64,000 nucleotides of DNA from Clostridiales bacterium (GTDB lineage: Bacteria > Bacillota > Clostridia > Christensenellales > CAG-138), in the NCBI GenBank assembly GCA_004557245.1, contig SFEL01000007.1, forward strand, positions 1 to 64,000. The letters are read 5' to 3'. This document shows positions 24,052 to 32,736 of this stretch, in pieces (within the stretch, counting starts at the first letter, position 1; every line of letters begins with the position of its first letter). Both the position numbers and the translations under genes were made by a program. A model generated the notes under the pieces. The model was given only the letters and a program-made list of their open reading frames with translations. It had not been told where the DNA came from and searched no databases.

Positions 24052-27000
24052 GTCGCTCCCCGCACGGGGAGCGTGGATTGAAATGCCCTCCGTAGCCCCG
24101 AAGGGCAGCACGTCAAACGTCGCTCCCCGCACGGGGAGCGTGGATTGAAATTCCCATTGCTGCATGATACGCTTTTTCAGCTATCGTCGCTCCCCGCACG
24201 GGGAGCGTGGATTGAAATTCAAACTCCTTACAAATTTTTGCTATTTCTTCCTTGTCGCTCCCCGCACGGGGAGCGTGGATTGAAATTCTATTTTCCGCTT
24301 CAACTTGCTTTCGCCTCTCCGTCGCTCCCCGCACGGGGAGCGTGGATTGAAATATCCTTTCTATTTTTTAGTACCGTATCGGTACAAAGTCGCTCCCCGC
24401 ACGGGGAGCGTGGATTGAAATCAGTAGGCAGGGCCTGAGGCGTTGATGCCGCGCAGTCGCTCCCCGCACGGGGAGCGTGGATTGAAATAAAAACAGGTTT
24501 TCGCCCGCCGTGCGGGTTATGTCGTCGCTCCCCGCACGGGGAGCGTGGATTGAAATTCATCAAGTTTTACCCCGTCCAGCTCAACAATAAGGTCGCTCCC
24601 CGCACGGGGAGCGTGGATTGAAATATTTTTTCCTCCTTATCTTTTGGCTGTGCCTACGTGTCGCTCCCCGCACGGGGAGCGTGGATTGAAATATAGACGT
24701 AAAAGAGCTTTAAGGGGCCGGGCGTGGTCGCTCCCCGCACGGGGAGCGTGGATTGAAATACGTTTGATCCTGACTGGGCAGGCCGTGCTATCACGTCGCT
24801 CCCCGCACGGGGAGCGTGGATTGAAATATTGCCGCGCCCTTTGCCGCCTCTTGCTGCCGCAGGGTCGCTCCCCGCACGGGGAGCGTGGATTGAAATTGCT
24901 ACGTACAAATAGCGGTATTTCTCGGTGTCCGTCGCTCCCCGCACGGGGAGCGTGGATTGAAATCTTGGCCTGCGGGGTCATACCCTCGCTGCCGGACAGT
25001 CGCTCCCCGCACGGGGAGCGTGGATTGAAATTGCCGCCTCGGTAGTGGCTATGGCGGGCGACACCATGTCGCTCCCCGCACGGGGAGCGTGGATTGAAAT
25101 ACAGGACATTTTAGGACATCTTTTCAAAATTCATGTCGCTCCCCGCACGGGGAGCGTGGATTGAAATCTCGATCAGGTGCAGCATAATATCGCTATCGCT
25201 GCCGGTCGCTCCCCGCACGGGGAGCGTGGATTGAAATCGATTTTTGGATTGCCGTATCAAAGAAGTACGGTGTCGCTCCCCGCACGGGGAGCGTGGATTG
25301 AAATGAAATTGCCATAGAGGACATAAAGACCAGATTTGTCGCTCCCCGCACGGGGAGCGTGGATTGAAATTGCCGCTGAGCGCGAGCGCAAGGTGAAGTG
25401 GTACGGTCGCTCCCCGCACGGGGAGCGTGGATTGAAATTGCAGGTGCCGCGGCAGCAAACTCGAGGTTGTAGAGCGTCGCTCCCCGCACGGGGAGCGTGG
25501 ATTGAAATCTGATGATGAACTTAAGGAAATGCTCACAAAGGTAGTCGCTCCCCGCACGGGGAGCGTGGATTGAAATAACATCAGCGTTAATATGTCGCAG
25601 ATAAGCGATAGTCGCTCCCCGCACGGGGAGCGTGGATTGAAATTCCTGTGCTGTCGTGTAGGTGGGGTAGGCATCCAGTCGCTCCCCGCACGGGGAGCGT
25701 GGATTGAAATGTTAAACTACACTTTAACGAATACTTGAGCCGGAAAGTCGCTCCCCGCACGGGGAGCGTGGATTGAAATGGTATCCCGCAGGGCGCGACA
25801 GGCGAAAAAGGCGCGTCGCTCCCCGCACGGGGAGCGTGGATTGAAATAATCCGTGTCCACTCCGGGGCTATGTCCTTGCGAAACGTCGCTCCCCGCACGG
25901 GGAGCGTGGATTGAAATATGTCTAATCACCGCCTGTGGCTATTGCACTATCATAGTCGCTCCCCGCACGGGGAGCGTGGATTGAAATTTTTTTGCCTCGC
26001 TCACAGTCATTTTGTCCAACTGTCGCTCCCCGCACGGGGAGCGTGGATTGAAATGGGGTTTACGGCCACGAGGTGGACGGTGAGGCGGAAGTCGCTCCCC
26101 GCACGGGGAGCGTGGATTGAAATGCCGCTCAGAATGACATATTAGCGGCTATTGGTGAGCAGTCGCTCCCCGCACGGGGAGCGTGGATTGAAATTGTATA
26201 TCTCCACAACCATTACTATTATCACCCTGTCGCTCCCCGCACGGGGAGCGTGGATTGAAATCTGTCGCGGGAGATGTACTCCAGCATATCGCAGTAGTCG
26301 CTCCCCGCACGGGGAGCGTGGATTGAAATATAGGCTTTACTTGCGGCGTTTACCGGCACATACAGTCGCTCCCCGCACGGGGAGCGTGGATTGAAATGTC
26401 AAATAGTTGTTGCATCTTCATTCCTCCAATCGAGTCGCTCCCCGCACGGGGAGCGTGGATTGAAATTCGGTTACACCGTCAACCTCGTGGCCGTAGGTGC
26501 CGTCGCTCCCCGCACGGGGAGCGTGGATTGAAATGGCAAGCAACTCAGATTGAAATCATATCGGCCGGAAGGTCGCTCCCCGCACGGGGAGCGTGGATTG
26601 AAATTGAGGGGCTTGTGTGTTATCCTTGGTTAGTTATGTCGCTCCCCGCACGGGGAGTGTGGATTGAAATGATGTTGATGATACCATGAAAGCGTGCTCA
26701 AAGGTCGCTCCCCGCACGGGGAGCGTGGATTGAAATGGTAATGGCACTACTCTTGTATCCATGCGCTCTTGGTCGCTCCCCGCACGGGGAGCGTGGATTG
26801 AAATTGTGCGCCAGAATTCGAAAGTGCCGTCTGCGAAACGTCGCTCCCCGCACGGGGAGCGTGGATTGAAATACGACCTCACCGACATGGAACTTATCGT
26901 TGAGCTGTCGCTCCCCGCACGGGGAGCGTGGATTGAAATGCCCATATGTCGCAGGGGCGCTCTTTGAGGTAGTGTCGCTCCCCGCACGGGGAGCGTGGAT

Positions 27001-27745
27001 TGAAATTCGTCTCCCGCGTGGTGAGCCACTCGCCGTCTATGTCGCTCCCCGCACGGGGAGCGTGGATTGAAATTGTTATAGCTGCCAAGCAGTTCCCCTC
27101 CTGGGGCATGTCGCTCCCCGCACGGGGAGCGTGGATTGAAATGGCGCAAACAACGGCACGACCGAGGGCAAAGCACTCGTCGCTCCCCGCACGGGGAGCG
27201 TGGATTGAAATAAAGTATTCTGCATCGGCGGGGTCTGACGGGTCATAGTCGCTCCCCGCACGGGGAGCGTGGATTGAAATTCGTTTCTCGTGTAGTTAGC
27301 CACTCGCCGTCTATGTCGCTCCCCGCACGGGGAGCGTGGATTGAAATATTTGTCAACCCATATGGTATACTTACGCAAATAGTCGCTCCCCGCACGGGGA
27401 GCGTGGATTGAAATGGCTGTTTCGGCGTTATTGTATGCCATGTCCTTGGTCGCTCCCCGCACGGGGAGCGTGGATTGAAATCTAACGAGCTGTTTAAACT
27501 CAAGGTAGACATAGGTCGCTCCCCGCACGGGGAGCGTGGATGCAAAAACGCAGAAGGGCCGCTCATTGCAGCCCTGGTCGCTCCCCGCACGGGGAGCGTG
27601 GATTGAAATGGTATACAAACAACTACCCCGCAGAATTGGGATAGTCGCTCCCCGCACGGGGAGCGTGGATTGAAATCATTGGTAAAGAGAAGGGCGATAA
27701 ATTGCTGGATAAGTCGCTCCCCGCACGGGGAGCGTGGATTGAAAT
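24052..27745 (+). CRISPR. Type I-C CRISPR array, 55 repeats / 54 spacers
   Basis: The 33-base repeat begins GTCGCTCCCC and ends GTGGATTGAAAT; GCTCCCC-GCAC-GGGGAGC forms a 7-bp stem with a 4-base loop, the Cas5c substrate. By hand count there are 55 repeats and 54 spacers of 33-38 bases (mostly 34-35). All repeats are identical except two near the far end: repeat 39 (26638-26670) has C to T at 26658, turning the basal stem pair into G-U, and repeat 52 (27515-27541) lacks the six bases TGAAAT. Decay at the distal end agrees with a leader next to cas2. Spacers 44 and 48 target the same coding sequence in two diverged versions. The array is long and mostly perfect, so it is probably active. Confidence 0.98.
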
Positions 27746-27940
27746 ATGGAAGGAAATGCAGGCGGTTCGGTCTGTAAGGATTGAAGTCTGCCTTTATGCT
27801 ATTATTGATTATTATGTAACCTATGCTGAAGAAAAGCCAAAAGGATATACGCCACATACAAACTCCGGCACGCATTTTGGATATTGATGTTTTTGAGAGA
27901 ACACCTGCCGCTAATTATAGTAGGGTTATTGCCAAAACTA
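27746..27940. other. Spacer DNA after the array
   Basis: About 200 AT-rich bases between the last repeat and the hairpin element. A short open frame runs through it but has no RBS or recognisable product. I see no gene. Confidence 0.5.
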
Positions 27941-28013
27941 AAATACCCACTAAGCGTGGGTATTTCAGTTCCGGCCATCGTTCGCGCTGCGAATGGTTTG
28001 CCGTAGCTATTTT
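27941..28013 (-). repeat. Composite hairpin element, copy 2, including terminator
   Basis: The stem AAATACCCAC / GTGGGTATTT (27941-27965) serves as terminator for the leftward operon ending at 28037 (its T-rich side faces left). Thirteen bases to the right starts the motif CGTTCGCG (27979-28013), 29 of 35 bases identical to 241-275; its inner stem has a C-to-T change (CGTTCGC / GCGAATG) that keeps a G-U pair. Same spacing as copy 1. Confidence 0.65.
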
Positions 28014-28036
28014 TATGCATTTTGAAATTTACAAAA

Positions 28037-28654
28037 CTATAATACTACCCTTTCAAAATCCGAAGCAGGATGCTTGCATATAGGGCAGATAAAATCTGCC
28101 GGGAGTTCTTCCCCTTCATATATGTAGCCGCAAACAACACAACGCCATACGGTTTTTCCGGTGACAGCCGGCTTTTCCGGCTTGGGCTTGATATTGGACT
28201 GATAATAAGCATAGGTGGCTGATGGGACGCTGGCAAGCACATCCATGTCCTCCACTGAAGCAATGAACATGGTATGGCTTCCCAAATCTATGGCCTGCTC
28301 CACTGCGGCGCTGATATAGGCATTTGTCCCCTCGGTAATGTAGTACAGTCCATTTGTGCTTCGCTTGCAGGAATGATACCCGTCAAACTTGTTTACTGTT
28401 TTTCCGGACTGGAAGCCAAAATGCTGAAAGGTTTCAAAACCTGCGCGTTCGCTTAAAACGGAAATATTGAATTTACCGCTCTCTTTGACCAAATCATGGG
28501 TGAAATTATCCTTGTTCACCGTGATGCTGATCCTGTTTGGCGTAGAAGTTACCTGCCCGGCCGTATTGATAATACAGCCGTTATCTCTATCTCCCATGCG
28601 GGCGGTAAGTACAAACAGTCCGTAGGACAGCTGATACATTGCTTTTTTGTTCAT
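28037..28654 (-). CDS. Flavin reductase-rubredoxin fusion (Hrb-like)
   Basis: 205 residues. N-terminal flavin-reductase (FMN-binding split barrel) domain with GCIINTAGQVTSTPNRISIT, then from about residue 165 a rubredoxin domain WRCVVCGYIYEGEELPADFI with CxxCGY and CPICKHP, the four iron ligands. Such high-molecular-weight rubredoxins pass electrons from NAD(P)H to flavodiiron proteins that reduce oxygen or NO in anaerobes. Last gene of the operon led by a PerR-like regulator, so an oxidative-stress role fits. Isoleucine is often ATT/ATC, unlike most neighbours. Confidence 0.9.
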   Translation of the reverse strand: MNKKAMYQLSYGLFVLTARMGDRDNGCIINTAGQVTSTPNRISITVNKDNFTHDLVKESGKFNISVLSERAGFETFQHFGFQSGKTVNKFDGYHSCKRSTNGLYYITEGTNAYISAAVEQAIDLGSHTMFIASVEDMDVLASVPSATYAYYQSNIKPKPEKPAVTGKTVWRCVVCGYIYEGEELPADFICPICKHPASDFERVVL

Positions 28655-28669
28655 ATTGGCATATTCCCA

Positions 28670-29407
28670 TTAAGTCATAGCTGCCCCGTCTACGCGGAGA
28701 GTGACGCCGGTCACATAGCTTGCCAAATCGCTGGCCAGATACAGGTATGCATTTGCAATATCAAGGGGTTCTCCCACCCGGCCAAGAGGTATACCTGCAG
28801 AAATCCTGTCAACAAGCTCCTTGGGCAGCGCAGCGACCATGTCGGTCCTTGTAATGCCAGGTGCTACGGCGTTTACGCGGATGTGATCCTTGGCCAGTTC
28901 CCTCGCAAGTGATCTGGTAAGTCCGTTAACCGCGAATTTGCTTGTGGGATAGCCGCAGCCGGAGGGCTGGCCATATTCGCCTACCATAGAACTGGTGTTT
29001 ATGATTACGCCTCCGCCCTGCTCCTTCATAATCCTTGCCGCAGCCTGAGAACACACGAACACCGCTTTTACGTTGATATCCATGATTTTGCTGAATTCAT
29101 CGACCGTGTATTCATAAAGACTGGTTCTGGAGGAAACTCCCGCATTATTGGCGAGGATATCCACGCTCCCAAAGCGGTCTTTTACGTCAGCGAACGCCTT
29201 TGCCACCGCTTCGGGATCACACAGGTCTGGCCAAATACCAACGATGCGTCCTTCATAGCCTGAAAGCTTCGACAATGCCTTGTCTACCGATTCCTGCCGG
29301 GAACCGGCAACGGCCACGTTAGCGCCATTTTCAAGATACTTTTCCACAATGGCAAAGCCGATTCCGCGGGTTCCGCCGGTCACGATTGCTGTTTTTCCTT
29401 TTAACAT
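28670..29407 (-). CDS. Short-chain dehydrogenase/reductase (SDR)
   Basis: 245 residues. Classical SDR: cofactor motif TGGTRGIG, LANNAG, catalytic Ser in TSSM and YPTSK (Tyr-x-x-x-Lys), and the C-terminal VTGVTLRVDG. The start overlaps the end of the regulator gene by 7 bases, so it is co-translated with it. Substrate cannot be read; FabG/glucose-dehydrogenase-like. Codon choice (ATC/ATT Ile) suggests an origin different from resident genes. Confidence 0.88.
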   Translation of the reverse strand: MLKGKTAIVTGGTRGIGFAIVEKYLENGANVAVAGSRQESVDKALSKLSGYEGRIVGIWPDLCDPEAVAKAFADVKDRFGSVDILANNAGVSSRTSLYEYTVDEFSKIMDINVKAVFVCSQAAARIMKEQGGGVIINTSSMVGEYGQPSGCGYPTSKFAVNGLTRSLARELAKDHIRVNAVAPGITRTDMVAALPKELVDRISAGIPLGRVGEPLDIANAYLYLASDLASYVTGVTLRVDGAAMT

Positions 29408-29805
29408 TCCGACTCCTCCTGTTTTTTATTTTTATGAAAATCCTTTGTCTTTTCCCTGCAGGCTGGACAAAGGCGATAGACTTTCAAATCATAGTATAGA
29501 AAGTCTTGCCCCAGTTGGCTACGCAGAGGATAAGTAAGGTCTTCAAAAGCAATATCAAGAATCTCTCCGCAATTCTTGCAAACCAGATGGTCGTGTTTCC
29601 GGATAGTATCGTACCGTTCCAGCATTCCGTCTAGGGATATCTTTCGTATGAAGCCATCCTTACACAGTTTATTGAGATTATTATATACTGTTCCCGTAGC
29701 TACTCCCGGATATACCTTCTTTAGCCTTTCAAATACCTGATTGGCAGTTAAATGCTCATGGGAGGTATCGATGATATCATAAATCGACTTTTCATACCTT
29801 GTCAT
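29401..29805 (-). CDS. Fur/PerR-family metalloregulator
   Basis: 134 residues from ATG at 29805 with GAGGAAA upstream; a start at 29838 would lie in the operator. Winged helix with HLTANQVFERLKK and TGTVYNNLNKLCKDG, then the Fur metal region RKHDHLVCKNCGEILDI and RLCPACREK, whose two CxxC pairs are the structural zinc site. Asp-rich PerR-type regulatory residues cannot be assigned safely. It heads an operon with an SDR and a rubredoxin-flavin reductase, which argues for peroxide or redox control, and its own promoter carries a Per-box-like operator. Confidence 0.88.
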   Translation of the reverse strand: MTRYEKSIYDIIDTSHEHLTANQVFERLKKVYPGVATGTVYNNLNKLCKDGFIRKISLDGMLERYDTIRKHDHLVCKNCGEILDIAFEDLTYPLRSQLGQDFLYYDLKVYRLCPACREKTKDFHKNKKQEESEC

Positions 29806-29828
29806 ATGGATTTCCTCGTGCAACGATA

Positions 29829-29843
29829 TTAGAATCATCCTAA
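29829..29843 (-). promoter_or_regulatory. Per/Fur box, operator of the regulator operon
   Basis: TTAGAAT-C-ATCCTAA, a 7-1-7 inverted repeat with one mismatch, the form bound by PerR/Fur dimers. It covers the expected transcription start of the promoter at 29848-29875. A further half site ATTCTAAT lies at 29857-29864 between the promoter boxes. Indicates autoregulation. Confidence 0.75.
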
Positions 29844-29847
29844 AAAT

Positions 29848-29875
29848 ATTATATCAATTCTAATTTGTAAGTCAA
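29848..29875 (-). promoter_or_regulatory. Promoter of regulator-SDR-Hrb operon
   Basis: On the minus strand TTGACT (29870-29875), 16-base spacer, TATAAT (29848-29853). Confidence 0.85.
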
Positions 29876-29903
29876 GGCAGAATTTTCCACTAATTCTATC
29901 TTT

Positions 29904-30141
29904 TTATGTTGAACTGCCTGTTTGAAACAGCTTCCGCAGTGGGCGCAGGACCATGTTCAAGTCCTTTATCATCTTCAGTTGGTTTTTTGTGAAGGTCAGC
30001 GCCTCGGGGGTGAGTTTTGAGTCAGGCATTGGCTTGGAGGAGAGCAGGAACTTTACCGTAAAGGGAGTTAGAGGGTTATAGTATATACAGGATGCTCAGC
30101 GACCGCGCCAGGGACCTCAAGGCCAAGGCCGACGCAAAGTA
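29904..30141. pseudogene. Two short gene remnants on opposite strands
   Basis: The 350 bases between the regulator promoter and the peptidase hold no whole gene. On the minus strand, a frame ending at 29904 reads KFLLSSKPMPDSKLTPEALT and on to LRKLFQTGSST, without RBS or upstream part. On the plus strand a frame ending at 30141 reads EGYSIYRMLSDRARDLKAKA DAK. Both look like C-termini of lost genes; families not recognised. Confidence 0.35.
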
Positions 30142-30159
30142 ATCAAAAAGGCTTATTTC

Positions 30160-30187
30160 AAAGGGCTGTCCACCGGGCGGCCCTTTT
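30160..30187 (+). terminator. Rho-independent terminator
   Basis: AAAGGGC pairs with GCCCTTT with an inner, partly G-U paired extension around ACC; T-rich on both sides. It presumably ended the lost plus-strand gene before it. Confidence 0.75.
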
Positions 30188-30188
30188 G

Positions 30189-30197
30189 TGATACAAT
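30189..30197 (+). promoter_or_regulatory. Extended -10 promoter for peptidase gene
   Basis: TG-A-TACAAT directly behind the terminator; no clear -35 box. Ribosome binding site GGAGG follows, 8 bases before ATG 30230. Confidence 0.45.
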
Positions 30198-30229
30198 AAA
30201 GCAAAATAGGAACGATGGAGGCAGAAAAA

Positions 30230-31270
30230 ATGGAGCTTGAATACGCATATGCCGATTATGCGGCAGATAAGGCAGTTGAGCTTATAGGAATAGACAGTCC
30301 ATCCGGCTACACGGAGCGTGCGGCACGGTGGGTGCAGGAGAGCTTTGAGAGGCTGGGCTTCATGGCGGAGCGCACACAGAAGGGCGGCGTGCTGGTTACG
30401 GTAAAGGAAGGCAGCGAAGACGGCCTGCTGCTTGAGGCACACGTGGATACACTGGGCGGCATGGTAGCCGAAGTAAAGGCAAACGGCAGGCTGCGCATAA
30501 CCAACATAGGCGGAATGCAGCCCAACAACGCCGAGGCGGAAAACGTGCGGGTGTATACCAGAAGCGGCAGGGCTATCGAGGGAACCTGCCAGCTCTGCAA
30601 CGCATCTGTACACGTGAACGGCGAATACGGCGACGCAAAGCGCAGCTTCGACACAGAGGAGATAGTGCTGGACGAGGAAGTAAAATCCGCAGAGGATACC
30701 CGCAGGCTTGGCATAGAGGTTGGGGACATAGTTTGCTTTGAGCCACGGGCGAGGATAACAGAGAGCGGGTACGTAAAGAGCAGATTCCTGGATGACAAGC
30801 TGTCCGTAGGCATACTGCTGGGCCTTTGCAAATACATCAGGGAAAGCGGCAGGGAGCCCCAGCGCCCGGTATACGCTCATATTACGGTATATGAGGAAGT
30901 GGGCCACGGCGGCTCCGCTTCGCTGCCTGCGGGCGTTACGGAAGCTATAAGCGTGGACATGGGATGCGTTGGCGACGGCCTCACCTGCACAGAACGTCAG
31001 GTATCCATCTGCGCCAAGGATTCCGGCGGCCCATACAACTATGAAGTGACGGGCAAGCTCATTGAAGCCGCAAAGGCCGAGAAGGCGGATTACGCCGTAG
31101 ATGTATACCCCCACTACGGCTCGGACGTAGAGGCCACTCTAAGGGCGGGATGCGACATACGTCACGGGCTTATAGGCGCGGGCGTTTACGCCAGCCACGG
31201 CTACGAGCGCAGCCACAAGGACGGCGTTTACAATACCCTTAAGGTGCTGAAAGGGTATCTCGGGATATAG
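30230..31270 (+). CDS. M42-family aminopeptidase
   Basis: 346 residues from ATG 30230, chosen over ATG 30215 because GGAGG is correctly spaced to it. Di-metal peptidase ligands are all visible: EAHVDTLG (His, Asp), SRFLDDKLS (bridging Asp), YEEVGHGG (Glu-Glu), SVDMG (Asp) and ASHGYERSH (His). M42 enzymes form dodecameric tetrahedra that trim peptides in the cytoplasm. Likely co-transcribed with the acetyltransferase 20 bases downstream. Confidence 0.92.
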   Translation: MELEYAYADYAADKAVELIGIDSPSGYTERAARWVQESFERLGFMAERTQKGGVLVTVKEGSEDGLLLEAHVDTLGGMVAEVKANGRLRITNIGGMQPNNAEAENVRVYTRSGRAIEGTCQLCNASVHVNGEYGDAKRSFDTEEIVLDEEVKSAEDTRRLGIEVGDIVCFEPRARITESGYVKSRFLDDKLSVGILLGLCKYIRESGREPQRPVYAHITVYEEVGHGGSASLPAGVTEAISVDMGCVGDGLTCTERQVSICAKDSGGPYNYEVTGKLIEAAKAEKADYAVDVYPHYGSDVEATLRAGCDIRHGLIGAGVYASHGYERSHKDGVYNTLKVLKGYLGI

Positions 31271-31290
31271 CGTAAAAACCGGAGGTCTGT

Positions 31291-32409
31291 ATGGCTGAAT
31301 TTAGACTGGTACAGGACAGGGATAAGGAGCAAGCATCTGCCCTTTGGCAGGAGTGCTTCGGGGATAGCGACGGCTTTTGCCGCTGGTTTATGTCGGAACA
31401 ATGGAATGGCGAGTACAGTGTCGCCGCCTTTGAGGAAGGAAAACTGGTATCCATGATACATGGGCGGCCGTATACCCTCTGTATACGGGGACGTGGGGTG
31501 CCGTCTGTTATAATGTGCGGAGTAGCTACCGCGCCCGCATACCGGCACAGGGGCCTTATGCGGCGCTGCATGGAGCTTTTTGAGCGCAATGCGCGAGACA
31601 AAGGCGCATTTGTGCTGTTCCAGTCCCCGGTAGATTTCAGGATATATGAATGGTGTATGCAATATCCCTCCTCCGCGTCGGGTATGATGGAGTTGAGTGA
31701 GAAGGCCAGGCTCAGGGGTTCCTGCTATGCGGTGGATTCCGCCTGTGACGACAGCTTTGCCGCCGAGCTGCTGCCGCTTTACAACGATGTGATGCGGAAC
31801 TGTTCAGGCCGCGTTATGCGCACGCTGGAAAATATGCAGAATACCCTCCGGGGCTATCAGCCGGACGGAGGGCGGCTGCTGCGCTATATAAAGGAAGGCA
31901 AAACATTGGGCTATGCGCTGTATTACGGCGCCGAAAAGGAAGTGAACTGCATTGAGTTCATGGCGAGGGGCAGGGCAGCACGGGGGCTGCTGAGCACCCT
32001 CGGCGCTATGGCAAGGGGCAGGAGAATGATGGTGCGCGGAACTGCGGAGCTGCTGCTTATGGGCGTTCCAAAGGGAATACGAGGTAGTTTGGCGAATACC
32101 ACGGCAATGGCGGCGCTGAATGTACCAGAACTTTTACATGAGCTTGCGGGCTTTGACGATGTGACTGTGGAGGTTACCGATAGCGTCATACCGGAGAACA
32201 ACGGCGTGTTTACATTTGGAGGAAAGCCTTCCAAGGGGCCTGCGGATATAAAAATGGACAGCGGGAGGCTGATGCAGCTTTTGTGTGGCTATGCCGACAT
32301 CGCGCAGCTGGAGGGACAGGAAAAGGCGGAAGTGGTAAACCGGCTGGCCGCCCATAAGCTTTTGGACAGGTTGCCAACGTTGCAATGCTTTACGGCGGAG
32401 GAATATTGA
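31291..32409 (+). CDS. GNAT acetyltransferase, Eis-like
   Basis: 372 residues. N-terminal GNAT domain with CGVATAPAYRHRGLMRRCME (acetyl-CoA loop), a second degenerate GNAT-like middle part, and a C-terminal sterol-carrier-like segment ending in an acidic/hydrophobic tail, the three-part build of Eis-type enzymes. RBS GGAGG. Substrates of this family range from aminoglycosides to lysine side chains; none can be named here. Confidence 0.82.
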   Translation: MAEFRLVQDRDKEQASALWQECFGDSDGFCRWFMSEQWNGEYSVAAFEEGKLVSMIHGRPYTLCIRGRGVPSVIMCGVATAPAYRHRGLMRRCMELFERNARDKGAFVLFQSPVDFRIYEWCMQYPSSASGMMELSEKARLRGSCYAVDSACDDSFAAELLPLYNDVMRNCSGRVMRTLENMQNTLRGYQPDGGRLLRYIKEGKTLGYALYYGAEKEVNCIEFMARGRAARGLLSTLGAMARGRRMMVRGTAELLLMGVPKGIRGSLANTTAMAALNVPELLHELAGFDDVTVEVTDSVIPENNGVFTFGGKPSKGPADIKMDSGRLMQLLCGYADIAQLEGQEKAEVVNRLAAHKLLDRLPTLQCFTAEEY

Positions 32410-32432
32410 ATAATACAAAAAGACAGTTTTTG

Positions 32433-32712
32433 CCGCCTCAGAGTGTCGAAAAACGCCGGGGTTGATAAGGGGCCGTAGCCCCTTATGTTCAATCCGGCTC
32501 TGACGACATGTGCGTCAGAACGGATGAAAACCCAGAGGTTTTCCTACTTTGCGGATTTTGCCGCCCGGAGGCCCGCCGCAGCGGGTCAGTTCCGTCCCGT
32601 TTCCCGGGGCGGAACCTCATGTTTTTTGCAAGGCAAAACCCGTAAAACTCGAAAAAGTGGCGTTCAGCCACTTTTTCGACAGTCTCAAAGGCGGCTTTCG
32701 CCGCCTTTTTGT
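32433..32712 (+). repeat. Hairpin-rich intergenic repeat, copy A
   Basis: Lies between two convergent genes. Left block 32465-32552 (88 nt) and right block 32644-32690 (47 nt) recur in reverse orientation at 41864-42040 with 85/88 and 45/47 identities; the middle (91 nt here, 42 nt there) is unrelated in sequence. At least five stems follow one another: ATAAGGGGCC/GCCCCTTAT, CTGACG/CGTCAG, GAAAACC/GGTTTTC, GTTCCG/CGGAAC, and CGAAAAAGTGGC/GCCACTTTTTCG, then a terminator AAAGGCGGC/GCCGCCTTTTT at 32687-32710. The outer left edge (about 32433-32453) is an imperfect inverted match to the right block. No coding potential. Confidence 0.8.
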
Positions 32713-32736
32713 AAGCTTAGTGTTCAATATTAATCT

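Noticed and set aside
26548..26556. GATTGAAAT inside spacer 37, identical to the end of the repeat
   Set aside because: Nine bases in an AT-rich phage-derived spacer; the rest of the repeat is missing, so chance or a target property rather than a cryptic repeat.
24052..27745. Self-targeting spacers
   Set aside because: I saw no spacer matching other parts of this window by eye, but this check is not exhaustive and does not cover the rest of the genome.
24113..27880. Many long open frames across the CRISPR array with repeating peptides such as SIHAPRAGSD, NPRSPCGER and SLPARGAWIE
   Set aside because: They are translations of the 33-base repeat, whose length is a multiple of three; no RBS and no function.
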